This document shows, in pieces, positions 17,939 through 25,564 of a DNA stretch of 44,486 nt. This DNA comes from Flavobacterium rakeshii. GTDB lineage: Bacteria > Bacteroidota > Bacteroidia > Flavobacteriales > Flavobacteriaceae. The stretch is from the NCBI RefSeq assembly GCF_009741375.1, contig NZ_WOWP01000002.1:1-44486 (forward strand), in the 5' to 3' direction. The notes under the pieces are model-generated. The model was not told where the DNA came from. It made no database searches and saw only the letters and a list, made by a program, of their open reading frames with translations. How positions within the stretch are numbered: position 1 is the first letter of the stretch; each line of letters opens with the position of its first letter. A program made the position numbers and the translations under genes.

Positions 17939-18015
17939 GGGATTATAAAGATATCTTGCCGTCTTTGAAAATGTTACTCTAATATGTCAGATAGTTTATT
18001 CATACAAGTTTAATT

Positions 18016-18369
18016 ATGAAATATTTTGTATTAGTTTGCTTTTTGCTAATTATGAGCTGTAAGTCAGGGAAAGATGCAGGTACTTTTGATTCTGTCATTG
18101 GAATTGCGCACAGCAATAAAACCGGAGCTATAGTATATAGTGATAGTGAAAAAATATATCTAATTGCAGGTTTAAGGTGCTGGGATACTATTTATGAAGG
18201 TAAAAAAGTAAAATTAAAGGGGAATTTTAGATTTGTAGATGCGGAAGCTATTCATAGGGAGAATGCTGCCAATCTTTCTTCACCTGTATTAAAAAATCTT
18301 GCGTATCAGGGTTATCCCCAATTTTATTCTGTGACAAATGCTACATGGGAATTGTATACCCCTGATTAA
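18016..18369 (+). CDS. Small lipoprotein, unknown function
   Basis: This is a 117-residue predicted lipoprotein. The signal sequence MKYFVLVCFLLIMSC has its lipidation Cys at residue 15, followed by K/S rather than D. The mature part contains IYLIAGLRCWDTIYEGKKVKLKGNF, a strand-rich stretch reminiscent of OB-like small lipoproteins, then a tail ending in WELYTPD. I do not recognise a named family. The first part is duplicated in truncated form about 500 bases upstream. It belongs to the cargo between scars 2 and 3. Confidence 0.65.
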   Translation: MKYFVLVCFLLIMSCKSGKDAGTFDSVIGIAHSNKTGAIVYSDSEKIYLIAGLRCWDTIYEGKKVKLKGNFRFVDAEAIHRENAANLSSPVLKNLAYQGYPQFYSVTNATWELYTPD

Positions 18370-18455
18370 TCTAGTCCTCTAACAGTACAGGTGTGTAATA
18401 AAAGCTAAGTATTTTGAGAATATTTGTAACTAAATTTAAAGATTTTCATGAAAAG

Positions 18456-18965
18456 ATGTTTACAATGTTGAATACGAGAAAGCTGATGGTTAGAGCTGTA
18501 TTTCTTTTTTTATTAAGTCTAACCTATGTAAGTTGTAATAATCAGCCTATGGATAGCTGCATTGTTAATGGAGTTAATGACTATTGGTTAGTTTATGATG
18601 AAGCAGAGCCGGGATATTTAGGAGGTGCTTATTTTAAGTTTAATACTGATGGGACTTCTATTCGCTATCGAAAAAATTTAAATGGTGAATTTGAGCAAAT
18701 TACTAAAGACGGTGACTTGTTTTTTGATGATGAAGAATGGGTAATATCAAAAGACAGTATTTTAAAATGGGGTGAACACTCGTTAGATATTATTGACTAT
18801 AATGACAATACATTTATTTTATATTTAAATAGGCAGGACAGATATTTGTTTCTGTTTAAAGAAAAAAAAGGTTCAAATAAGAAAGGGAGTCAGTATTATA
18901 TAGATAAACGTAAAGAGTATCCTGAAAAATATCCGGAGCCTTATTCGTCAGTCAATAATCAGTAA
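18456..18965 (+). CDS. Putative lipoprotein, unknown function
   Basis: The product is about 169 residues from the ATG at 18456. An in-frame TTG at 18414 would add 14 residues before the signal peptide and is less likely; ATGs at 18465 and 18486 are also possible. MVRAVFLFLLSLTYVSC gives a clear lipoprotein signal. The mature protein has W-rich short strands (DYWLVYDEAEPGYLGGAYFKF, DDEEWVISKDSILKWGEHSL) resembling lipocalin-like or META-like small lipoproteins. It ends in a lysine-rich, PEKYPEPY tail. No family is recognised. It is the last cargo gene before scar 3 and is more AT-rich than the chromosome that follows. Confidence 0.6.
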   Translation: MFTMLNTRKLMVRAVFLFLLSLTYVSCNNQPMDSCIVNGVNDYWLVYDEAEPGYLGGAYFKFNTDGTSIRYRKNLNGEFEQITKDGDLFFDDEEWVISKDSILKWGEHSLDIIDYNDNTFILYLNRQDRYLFLFKEKKGSNKKGSQYYIDKRKEYPEKYPEPYSSVNNQ

Positions 18966-19040
18966 GTTAATATATTGAACTAGGTCGATGATAGGTGTAT
19001 TTTTGCTATAAAATTAAAATCTATTAAATCTTTTATAAAA

Positions 19041-19073
19041 GAGTTCGATAACTATCCCATCTTCTCCACAAGT
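19041..19073 (+). other. tRNA 3'-end-like attachment scar 3 (outer boundary)
   Basis: GAGTTCGATAACTATCCCAT followed by CTTCTCCACAAGT is the third tRNA-3'-like fragment. TCCCATCTTCTCCAC (19055-19069) is an exact 15-base copy of scar 1. A T-rich terminator-like stretch follows. Ordinary chromosomal genes begin right after it, so this is probably the oldest, outermost junction. Confidence 0.6.
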
Positions 19074-19140
19074 TAAAAAATCTTTGTTTAGAATCAGAGT
19101 TTTTTTAAAGCCTTGATCTTTAATCTTTTTTCTGAAATTA

Positions 19141-19189
19141 TTTGCGTAGTTAAATGACTACATATATATTTGTAGTCATTTAACTACGC
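19141..19189 (+). promoter_or_regulatory. ArsR-type operator with embedded promoter
   Basis: GCGTAGTTAAATGACTACA (19144-19162) and its exact reverse complement (19171-19189) form 19-base arms around TATATATT. The -7 box TATATTTG (19165-19172), a perfect TAnnTTTG, is in the centre. TTTG at 19141-19144 lies 20 bases before it. The arsR start codon follows after one base. Bound repressor would cover the whole promoter, so the operon should be autoregulated. Confidence 0.85.
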
Positions 19190-19190
19190 G

Positions 19191-19520
19191 ATGAATTTAA
19201 GACGTGACGTTTTTCAGGCAATAGCCGACCCAACAAGAAGGTCGATTCTTATGCTGGTGGCTACACAGGCAATGACCGCAGGTACTATAGCCTCAAATTT
19301 TGATACCGCAAGACCTACTGTTTCAAAACACTTACAGATACTTACCGAATGTCAGCTACTAAGACCTGAGCAAAACGGGAGGGAGATATACTATCACCTA
19401 AATCCCGAGAAGATGAAGGAGATTGCCGAGTTTATTGAGCCGTTCCGTAAAATGTGGGATGAAAGGTTTAACAGGCTTGAGGATGTAATGAAGAATTATC
19501 AATCAAAAAACGAACAATAA
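19191..19520 (+). CDS. ArsR-family HTH transcriptional repressor
   Basis: This is a 109-residue winged-helix protein. The N-terminal [20 protein letters not shown] is followed by the recognition region [19 protein letters not shown] and the wing region [10 protein letters not shown]. No metal-binding cysteine cluster is visible. It therefore belongs to the SdpR-like group that pairs with SRPBCC proteins rather than to the arsenic or cadmium sensors. Its stop overlaps the next start by one base (TAATG). The long palindrome over its own promoter indicates autorepression of the four-gene operon. The inducer cannot be read from the sequence. Confidence 0.9.
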   Translation: MNLRRDVFQAIADPTRRSILMLVATQAMTAGTIASNFDTARPTVSKHLQILTECQLLRPEQNGREIYYHLNPEKMKEIAEFIEPFRKMWDERFNRLEDVMKNYQSKNEQ

Positions 19521-19987
19521 TGGAATTAAAAACAAAAATTCATGCCGAAGACAACCGGCAGGAGCTTGTAATTACCCGAAAGTTTGATTTGCCTGTGGAG
19601 CTTCTTTTTAAGGCGTATGAAGATGCCGGTTTATTTGCACAATGGATGGGAACAAACGTAGTGAAATTGGAAGCTAAAAAACATGGCAGTTACAGGTTTG
19701 AAACTACCAGTCCCGAAGGGCATGTGGTGTTTAGTGCTAACGGTACTTTTCATGAGTTTGAACCAAATAAAAGGATAGTGCGCACCTTCGAAATGGAAAA
19801 CACCCCTTTTGAAGCACAGTTGGAGTTTCTGGAGTTTGAAAAACTGACTAATGATACCAGTCAGCTTACTATGCATATTGTGTACAGGTCGGTAGCGATG
19901 CGAAACCAAATGCTACAGCTTCCGTTTGCACAGGGGCTTAACATGGCACATAACCGACTGCAGGAAATAACCGAAAAACTAAAGTAG
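19520..19987 (+). CDS. SRPBCC/AHSA1-family protein
   Basis: This is a 155-residue helix-grip (START-like) protein of the AHSA1 (Activator of Hsp90 ATPase homologue) family. The landmarks are ELVITRKFDLPVELLFKAYED at the N-terminus, AQWMGTN, then GSYRFETTSPEGH, FEPNKRIVRTFEME and the C-terminal helix with MAHNRLQEITEKL. Such proteins bind hydrophobic small ligands in a cavity; the ligand is unknown. Coupling to an ArsR gene by a one-base overlap is a common arrangement. It suggests the two act as a ligand-responsive pair in the cytoplasm. Confidence 0.88.
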   Translation: MELKTKIHAEDNRQELVITRKFDLPVELLFKAYEDAGLFAQWMGTNVVKLEAKKHGSYRFETTSPEGHVVFSANGTFHEFEPNKRIVRTFEMENTPFEAQLEFLEFEKLTNDTSQLTMHIVYRSVAMRNQMLQLPFAQGLNMAHNRLQEITEKLK

Positions 19988-19995
19988 GGGGAGTT

Positions 19996-20391
19996 ATGAC
20001 AAAACGTAATAAAATTATTTACTGGATTGCTACCATTTGGCTGGCTTTAGGAATGCTCTCTACAGGGATAGTACAACTACTGAAAACAGAAGATGAAGTA
20101 ACCAAGATAACCCAATTAGGCTATCCGGTTTATATTCTCACCATTTTAGGGATATGGAAAATTTTGGGTGTAGTGGTAATACTCCTGCCTAAAATACCAG
20201 TTATTAAGGAATGGGCTTATGCGGGGTTCTTTTTTACCATGACGGGGGCAGTGGTGTCTCATTTAGTATCAGGCAGCCCGGCGGGAGAATTATTCGGTCC
20301 CATATTATTGATAGTGCTTACCACGATCTCATGGTATTTCAGACCTGAATCAAGAAAAACAAACCAACTAACAACGATAAATAATGAGTAG
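19996..20391 (+). CDS. DoxX-like family membrane protein
   Basis: This is a 131-residue protein with four predicted membrane helices: about residues 8-28 (IIYWIATIWLALGMLSTGIVQL), 45-65 (YILTILGIWKILGVVVILLP), 74-92 and 98-115. The GIWKILGVVVILLPKIP motif is typical of DoxX-like proteins often found beside ArsR/SRPBCC genes. Its molecular function is not known. It starts 8 bases after the SRPBCC gene and overlaps the following DUF4256 gene by 8 bases, so it lies in the same operon. Confidence 0.85.
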   Translation: MTKRNKIIYWIATIWLALGMLSTGIVQLLKTEDEVTKITQLGYPVYILTILGIWKILGVVVILLPKIPVIKEWAYAGFFFTMTGAVVSHLVSGSPAGELFGPILLIVLTTISWYFRPESRKTNQLTTINNE

Positions 20392-20944
20392 TAAAAATCA
20401 ATTATCACACGACCAGTCGCAGGAACTATTAAAGGTACTCAAAACCCGTTTTGAGAAAAATATGACGAGGCATGAAGGGATAAGCTGGGATAAGCTGCAG
20501 GAAAAACTGGAAGCCAATCCTAATAAACTATGGTCACTAGATGCTATGGAAGAAACAGGAGGCGAGCCCGATGTTGTAGGGTTTGATGCCGAAACAGGCG
20601 AGTATGTTTTTTACGATTGTTCTCCCGAAAGCCCTAAACGCAGGAGTTTATGTTATGACCGTGCAGCTCTTGAATCGAGAAAAGAACATAAACCTAAAGA
20701 CAGTGCTCTTGATGTTGCAGTGGCTATGGGTGTAGAGGTTTTAACCGAAGAACAATACAGGGAATTGCAAACGCTTGGTAAGTTTGATACTAAAACATCG
20801 AGTTGGGTTAAAACGCCCGATAGTATAAGGCAACTGGGCGGAGCTGTATTTTGTGACCGTCGTTATGATACGGTTTTCCTGTATCATAATGGTGCCGAAT
20901 CGTATTATGCTGCAAGGGGCTTTAGGGCTTCGTTAAGGGTTTAA
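20384..20944 (+). CDS. DUF4256 domain protein
   Basis: This is a 186-residue soluble protein. It matches DUF4256 by the order LKTRFEKNMTRHEGISW, LWSLDAMEETGGEPDVVG, FYDCSPESPKRRSLCYDR and AAMGVEVLTEEQYRELQ, with a C-terminal GGAVFCDRRYDTVFLYHNGAESYYAARGFR. The length is normal. The biochemical activity is unknown. Genes of this family are often found next to DoxX/ArsR/SRPBCC genes, as here, where it is the fourth and last gene of the operon with an 8-base overlap. Confidence 0.87.
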   Translation: MSSKNQLSHDQSQELLKVLKTRFEKNMTRHEGISWDKLQEKLEANPNKLWSLDAMEETGGEPDVVGFDAETGEYVFYDCSPESPKRRSLCYDRAALESRKEHKPKDSALDVAVAMGVEVLTEEQYRELQTLGKFDTKTSSWVKTPDSIRQLGGAVFCDRRYDTVFLYHNGAESYYAARGFRASLRV

Positions 20945-21022
20945 TAACTTAGCATTGGCTTTATACTTTTTTTTGCCGAATTTTGATGTCGGATAATTAA
21001 CCATTCCGCCAAAAGAAATAAT

Positions 21023-21964
21023 ATGCCTACAGACAAAAGCAAACAGCAGAAATCAGAATTACATCCCCGTAATAAAAACAGGGAGCGATATGATTTGGAC
21101 GCGCTTAAAGACTGTACTCCTGAGCTGGCAGGTTATATTAAACCGAATAAGTTTGGAGATGAATCGGTTGATTTTTCCAACCCAAAGGCGGTAAAGCTGT
21201 TAAACAACGCCCTGCTTAATCATTATTATGGTATTGAGTATTGGGACTTCTCTGATAAAAACCTATGTCCTCCCATACCCGGGAGGGCAGATTATATTCA
21301 CTACGTGGCCGATTTGCTTGCAGAAGGGAATAATGGTAACATCCCTGTGGGGGATGCTATTACCTGTCTTGATGTGGGAGTGGGAGCGAGCTGTATTTAT
21401 CCTATACTTGGGGTAGCCGAATATGGCTGGAAGTTTATAGCCTGTGATGTTAGTGCCGAATCTATAACATCTTCAAAAAAGATAACTGAAGCTAACGATA
21501 AGCTCAAAGGAAATATAGAGTTTAGGCAACAGCAAAATCCCAAGCATATTTTTACGGGGATAATAAACAGTACCGATAAGATAGATGTAACACTGTGTAA
21601 CCCTCCTTTTCATGCTTCGGCAGAGGATGCCCAAAAGGGAACCCTAAGGAAACTTAAAAACCTACAGGGGAAAAAGGTGAAGTCACCACAACTTAATTTT
21701 GCAGGTGTAAGCAACGAACTTATCTACGACGGAGGGGAATATAAGTTTATTGCCACCATGATTACCGAAAGTAAAAAAGTAGCCAATAACTGCCGTTGGT
21801 TTACTACGCTCGTTTCAAAAGAAGCTAACCTAAAAGGGGTTTATAAGGCGTTAAGCAATATAGGGGTAACCCAAACCCAAACCATTGCTATGGGCACAGG
21901 TAATAAAACTACGCGTATTGTAGCCTGGACGTTTTTAAGTGAAGGCGAACTGAAAAATTGGTAA
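21023..21964 (+). CDS. rlmF: 23S rRNA (adenine(1618)-N(6))-methyltransferase RlmF
   Basis: This 313-residue SAM-dependent enzyme methylates N6 of A1618 in 23S rRNA. It starts with the family's HPRNKNRERYDLDALKDCTPEL region, then FSNPKAVKLLNNALLNHYYG. The SAM site LDVGVGASCIYP is near residue 117 and the adenine N6 catalytic motif NPPF (CNPPFHAS) near 192. The C-terminal GTGNKTTRIVAWTF is also typical. The length is normal for Bacteroidota members. It has its own short upstream gap and is convergent with a DUF1508 gene that ends 6 bases away. Confidence 0.95.
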   Translation: MPTDKSKQQKSELHPRNKNRERYDLDALKDCTPELAGYIKPNKFGDESVDFSNPKAVKLLNNALLNHYYGIEYWDFSDKNLCPPIPGRADYIHYVADLLAEGNNGNIPVGDAITCLDVGVGASCIYPILGVAEYGWKFIACDVSAESITSSKKITEANDKLKGNIEFRQQQNPKHIFTGIINSTDKIDVTLCNPPFHASAEDAQKGTLRKLKNLQGKKVKSPQLNFAGVSNELIYDGGEYKFIATMITESKKVANNCRWFTTLVSKEANLKGVYKALSNIGVTQTQTIAMGTGNKTTRIVAWTFLSEGELKNW

Positions 21965-21970
21965 CGATGC

Positions 21971-22357
21971 TTAACTGGCTTTAGCCTCTTCACTTAAAAA
22001 TACTTCTTCCTCGGGAGGGAAAATAGATTCGCCTTCAGAGAAATCAAGTATTTCGGCGGTAATCACATATTTAATAATTTCGTCAATACCTTTTTGAAGC
22101 ATTAACGGGGTAGAATACTTACGGCTGGTAGCCAGCACGAGTCCGCCAATAGAGAGCCTGAAAAAATGTTTGCCCGATGGAGTAGCGTTTTTCCTGAAAG
22201 TAAACTTCTGGACATCTTCTGTTATTGCTTCTATTATCTTCTGGCAATCAGATTTTTGCTTACAGCCTATGCTGGTAAAAATCGTTTTTCCCTTTCTGGA
22301 TGTGAAAACAAATTTATAATCTCCGTTGTTTCGTTTACTTATCACGAACATCCCCAT
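21971..22357 (-). CDS. DUF1508 (YegP-like) domain protein
   Basis: This 128-residue protein has two diverged DUF1508 repeats. The first is GMFVISKRNNGDYKFVFTSRKGKTIFTS with SIGCKQKSDCQKIIEAI. The second is PSGKHFFRLSIGGLVLATSRKYSTPLMLQKGIDEI. YegP-like proteins are small alpha/beta proteins of unknown role. The tail is acidic (EGESIFPPEEEVFLSEE). It is convergent with rlmF. A -7-like TAGATTTG on the minus strand (22418-22411) lies about 55 bases before the start. Confidence 0.82.
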   Translation of the reverse strand: MGMFVISKRNNGDYKFVFTSRKGKTIFTSIGCKQKSDCQKIIEAITEDVQKFTFRKNATPSGKHFFRLSIGGLVLATSRKYSTPLMLQKGIDEIIKYVITAEILDFSEGESIFPPEEEVFLSEEAKAS

Positions 22358-22410
22358 ATTTCCTGCAATAATTTTTTCTTAGACTTGTTTTTACGTGGCT
22401 CTTAATAGTA

Positions 22411-22418
22411 CAAATCTA
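22411..22418 (-). promoter_or_regulatory. -7 promoter element (TAGATTTG) of the DUF1508 gene
   Basis: Read on the minus strand, TAGATTTG matches the Bacteroidota -7 consensus TAnnTTTG. It lies about 55 bases upstream of the ATG at 22357. No clear -33 TTTG is present at the right distance, so this is tentative. Confidence 0.4.
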
Positions 22419-22530
22419 AATAAAATACAGGGTGGTTAAAAGGTGTGTTAACGAATATTTATCAAGAAAATGAGATACGGAAACCTAAACATTGGCTAAA
22501 TATTTTTTAATCAGCAGGGTTATGAAACTA

Positions 22531-22567
22531 AAAAATCCGCCAATACTTAAAGTATCAAGCGGATTTT
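22531..22567 (-). terminator. Terminator of the cystatin-like gene
   Basis: AAAATCCGC (from 22532) pairs with GCGGATTTT (ending 22567), and the inner bases ATACTT/AAGTAT also pair. On the minus strand the hairpin is followed by a run of T, about 30 bases past the cystatin-like stop. Confidence 0.8.
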
Positions 22568-22594
22568 CCGTTGGACGAAAGTTGTTGTTTTAAA

Positions 22595-22876
22595 CTATAG
22601 TCTTATAATTCCTGTAATGTAAGGATTTCCTTCAAGAGGTTGGAAAATTTCAACGATAGCTTCCCATACTACCTCTGCAGGTGGTATAGAGGCTGTACAT
22701 TTAAAACGGTAGTTTGTACCGGCTACAACCTGTGTAGATACGCTTTGTGGAGTGTATTTTACACCTACAAAACCTTTCATTGCTTTATCAAATACTGCCT
22801 GATCTTGTGCAGTTAATGGATGAAAAGGAGTCCATCCTCCCACTAATGTTGCTTCTAATGAATTTTGAGTTGACAT
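22595..22876 (-). CDS. Cystatin-like cysteine protease inhibitor domain protein
   Basis: This is a 93-residue single-domain protein. It shows the classic cystatin plan: a Gly pair near the N-terminus (LVGGWTPFHPLT), a helix (DQAVFDKAMKGFVGV), then QVVAG in VSTQVVAGTNYRFKC. QVVAG is the QxVxG loop that enters the active site of papain-like proteases. Two further strands follow, with VVWEAIVEIFQPL in place of the usual second hairpin. There is no signal peptide, so it would be cytoplasmic unless exported by other means. It is monocistronic with its own terminator. Cystatin-like proteins are uncommon in bacteria; inhibition of a protease is inferred from the motif. Confidence 0.8.
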   Translation of the reverse strand: MSTQNSLEATLVGGWTPFHPLTAQDQAVFDKAMKGFVGVKYTPQSVSTQVVAGTNYRFKCTASIPPAEVVWEAIVEIFQPLEGNPYITGIIRL

Positions 22877-23034
22877 AATTTTAATAATTTTTTAGTTGGT
22901 TTTCTTACTCGTTAGGCTTTTCAGAAATAAATACCGCCCGTTTATTTAAGTGGTTATCTGTTCCACGTTTTTGTTTGTAAATCAATTGATTAGCTTTGCT
23001 AAGTTAGTAAGGTAAAAACATATATATCCGCGTA

Positions 23035-23066
23035 AAAATTACGGTTTTAAAAAATCCCGTAATTTT
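23035..23066. repeat. Inverted repeat in the cystatin/M20 divergent region
   Basis: AAAATTACGG (23035-23044) pairs perfectly with CCGTAATTTT (23057-23066). It lies between the divergently transcribed cystatin-like and M20 genes and could be an operator or a terminator remnant. No T tract follows. Confidence 0.4.
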
Positions 23067-23155
23067 ACTTAAGTGTGTTAAAAAGTGAAGGAGTTCTCTT
23101 AAACCCTTTTTTAACTGCCTAATTTTTAGTATAATTATTAGCCTAAACAGAGATT

Positions 23156-24274
23156 ATGGAAAACTTAACCGCTGTAAGGCACTATTTGCATCAAAATCCT
23201 GAAATTTCGCAACAGGAATACAATACTCAAAAATACATACTCAGTTTACTTGAACCCTTAAAGCCCGACAGGCTTGAAAAGGTTGCTAATACAGGTGTTA
23301 TTGCCTGTTTTTATGGTACTGTTCCCGGTAAGAATATTTTATTGAGAGCCGATACTGATGCGTTACCTATACAGGAAACCAATACCGATTTATCGTATAA
23401 TTCTAAAACTGCCGGGGTATCACACAAATGCGGACACGATGGGCACACTACCATAATGTATGGTGTTGCCGGGTATTATGCCAAACAACGCCCACAGGCA
23501 GGCAATGTATACCTGCTGTTTCAGCCTGCTGAAGAAAACGGCTGGGGTGCCCGTAATGTAGCCGATGATTCTTTTTTTAAATCGCTTGATGTTGATATGG
23601 TGTTTGCTCTGCACAACCTGCCGGGATTCAAAAAGCATAAAATAGTATGTAAAACAGGGAGTTTTACATCGAGTGTGGTAAGCCTTGCCGCTTACTTTAA
23701 AGGGTATACTGCACATGCCGCCGAACCCTGGAATGGTAAAAATCCGGCAGCTGCCATGAGTAGCTTTATGCTACAAACCCTTGAACTTAATATGGAAAAC
23801 AAACCCGAATATATAACTATCACCCCGGTATATATGGAGATGGGGGAGAAGGCTTATGGTGTTTCGGCAGGAGAAGGGTCAGTGCATTTAACCATAAGAG
23901 CCGATAATAACCAAAGGCTTAACGATACCATTACCAAAGCTAAAAACATAGCAACTAATCTTGCTCAGCAGGAAGGGTTACAGGTAACTTTTGAAATGAT
24001 TGAACCTTTTGAGTCTAATCAAAATCATCCTGATGCAGTCGCTATAATCCATAAGGCTGCCAGTGAGAATCAACTGGAATATGAAAACCTTAATGAAGGT
24101 TTCCGTTTTGGAGAAGACTTCGGGGTGTTTACTAACCTGTTTCCCGGAGCAATGTTTGGTGTTGGGTCGGGCGAAAACTGCAAACCGCTTCACCATCCCG
24201 AATATGATTATCCGGATGAGATAACCGAAACCGGAATTAAAATGTTTATTGAAATACAGAGAAAAGCACAATAA
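23156..24274 (+). CDS. M20-family metallopeptidase/amidohydrolase
   Basis: This 372-residue enzyme is of the M20D (hippuricase/N-acyl-amino acid amidohydrolase) type. The signature residues are LRADTDALPIQE (near 63-74), HKCGHDGH (90-97, metal ligands Cys and His), PAEENGWGA (catalytic Glu pair), HNLPG and a C-terminal FRFGEDFG. A dimerisation lid domain lies between the two halves of the catalytic domain. It cleaves N-acyl or small peptide bonds in the cytoplasm; the substrate is unknown. It ends 2 bases before an alanine racemase gene, so the two form an operon. That pairing suggests processing of peptides or of acylated alanine. Confidence 0.92.
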   Translation: MENLTAVRHYLHQNPEISQQEYNTQKYILSLLEPLKPDRLEKVANTGVIACFYGTVPGKNILLRADTDALPIQETNTDLSYNSKTAGVSHKCGHDGHTTIMYGVAGYYAKQRPQAGNVYLLFQPAEENGWGARNVADDSFFKSLDVDMVFALHNLPGFKKHKIVCKTGSFTSSVVSLAAYFKGYTAHAAEPWNGKNPAAAMSSFMLQTLELNMENKPEYITITPVYMEMGEKAYGVSAGEGSVHLTIRADNNQRLNDTITKAKNIATNLAQQEGLQVTFEMIEPFESNQNHPDAVAIIHKAASENQLEYENLNEGFRFGEDFGVFTNLFPGAMFGVGSGENCKPLHHPEYDYPDEITETGIKMFIEIQRKAQ

Positions 24275-24276
24275 TT

Positions 24277-25422
24277 ATGATGAAATCCACCCATATTAAA
24301 CTAAGCAAAGATGCTTTAAAGAGTAATTGGGATTTTTTAAGGGAATATTTTAAAGATAAAAAATTAAGCGCCGTTGTAAAAGGCAATGCTTACGGTCACG
24401 GTATTGAGGAATATGTGACCATGGCCGAACAATGTGGTGTAAATCATTTTTCGGTTTTTAATGCCGAAGAGGCTTTGCGCGTACAGCAAACAGTAGCTGA
24501 AAATACAACCATTATGATAATGGGGGCTATAGAAGATGAAGATCTTGCATGGGCTATTGAGAACGATATTCAGTTTTATGTTTTTAATATGGAACGGCTG
24601 CATGCAGCCATAAAAGCTGCGGCCACTACAGGTAAAAAAGCACTGGTACATATTGAAATGGAAACAGGTATGTATCGTATGGGGTTTGAGCAATCCATGA
24701 TCCCTGAATTAGCAGATATATTTAAGAATAATACCGATACACTCATATTTCAGGGGTTATGCATGCACTTTGCCGGAGCCGAAAGTATTACGAATTACTT
24801 CCGTGTTAAAAAGCAGAAAATCAATTTTAAAAGGGCTCTAAAACAGTTTAAAAGCTTAAATCTCGAACCTAATATGATTCATACCTGCTGTAGTGCGGCA
24901 GCTGTTCGCCTGCCCGATATGCATTATGATATGTTACGCATAGGTATTATGCAGTATGGTTTTTGGCCCAGTCCTGAAATTTTAATAGAATACCTTAATA
25001 AATATAAAACGGTACAGTCTCCGTTAAGGCGAATTATCAGTTGGGAAAGTAAAATAATGAGTTTAAAGCTTGTACCTCCCGGAGAGTTTATAGGTTATGG
25101 TTCATCTTATTTTGCGCATCAGGAAATACATGTGGCTGTGGTGCCTGTAGGTTATGCCCATGGTTTTAGCCGAAGTCTCAGTAATACCGGTCATGTTCTT
25201 ATTAATGAAATGAGGGCTCCTGTTGTAGGAACGGTAAACATGAACTGTGTAGTGGTTGACGTAACCAATATCCCTAATGTACAGATAAACGATAAGGTAA
25301 CTTTAATAGGAGAACAGGGTGATCAGGAAATTACGGTGGCTTCGTTTGGGGAGTTAAGTAGCCAGCTAAATTATGAACTATTAACCAGGCTGCCTATGGA
25401 TATACCCCGCTTAATTATTTAG
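24277..25422 (+). CDS. alr: Alanine racemase (PLP-dependent)
   Basis: This 381-residue fold-type III PLP enzyme interconverts L- and D-alanine for peptidoglycan. The PLP lysine is K35 in VVKGNAYGHG. The opposite catalytic tyrosine lies in GYGSSYF (274-280), and VGTVNMNCVVVDV forms part of the active site. The C-terminal beta domain is present. It starts with two ATG codons in a row (24277, 24280); either may be used. It is coupled to the M20 peptidase (2-base gap). Many Bacteroidota carry Alr fused to MurF, so this stand-alone copy may be a second racemase with a special use. Confidence 0.92.
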   Translation: MMKSTHIKLSKDALKSNWDFLREYFKDKKLSAVVKGNAYGHGIEEYVTMAEQCGVNHFSVFNAEEALRVQQTVAENTTIMIMGAIEDEDLAWAIENDIQFYVFNMERLHAAIKAAATTGKKALVHIEMETGMYRMGFEQSMIPELADIFKNNTDTLIFQGLCMHFAGAESITNYFRVKKQKINFKRALKQFKSLNLEPNMIHTCCSAAAVRLPDMHYDMLRIGIMQYGFWPSPEILIEYLNKYKTVQSPLRRIISWESKIMSLKLVPPGEFIGYGSSYFAHQEIHVAVVPVGYAHGFSRSLSNTGHVLINEMRAPVVGTVNMNCVVVDVTNIPNVQINDKVTLIGEQGDQEITVASFGELSSQLNYELLTRLPMDIPRLII

Positions 25423-25529
25423 GTAACACATCATATTAGTTTACGTTTTATTAATAGTGGTAACATTTATTTAGTGTTATAGTCATCTTGACATAATGTA
25501 AGGCTAACGCTTACGTTAAATGGGACTTT

Positions 25530-25537
25530 TAGTTTTG
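25530..25537 (+). promoter_or_regulatory. -7 promoter element (TAGTTTTG) of the phosphorus operon
   Basis: TAGTTTTG matches TAnnTTTG and lies 27 bases before the preferred start at 25565. It lies downstream of the alternative ATG at 25520, which argues against that start. Upstream, GTAAGGCTAACGCTTAC (25499-25513 area) has GTAAG/CTTAC arms that might bind a regulator. Confidence 0.5.
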
Positions 25538-25564
25538 CGCCCAACAAACACAAAGATTAAATCA

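Noticed and set aside
21932..22000. 13-base exact inverted repeat (TTTTTAAGTGAAG / CTTCACTTAAAAA) across the rlmF and DUF1508 stops
   Set aside because: Both arms lie in coding sequence and encode the similar tails FLSEGE and FLSEEA. The spacing is too wide for a normal terminator, so chance or convergent codons is more likely than a designed hairpin.
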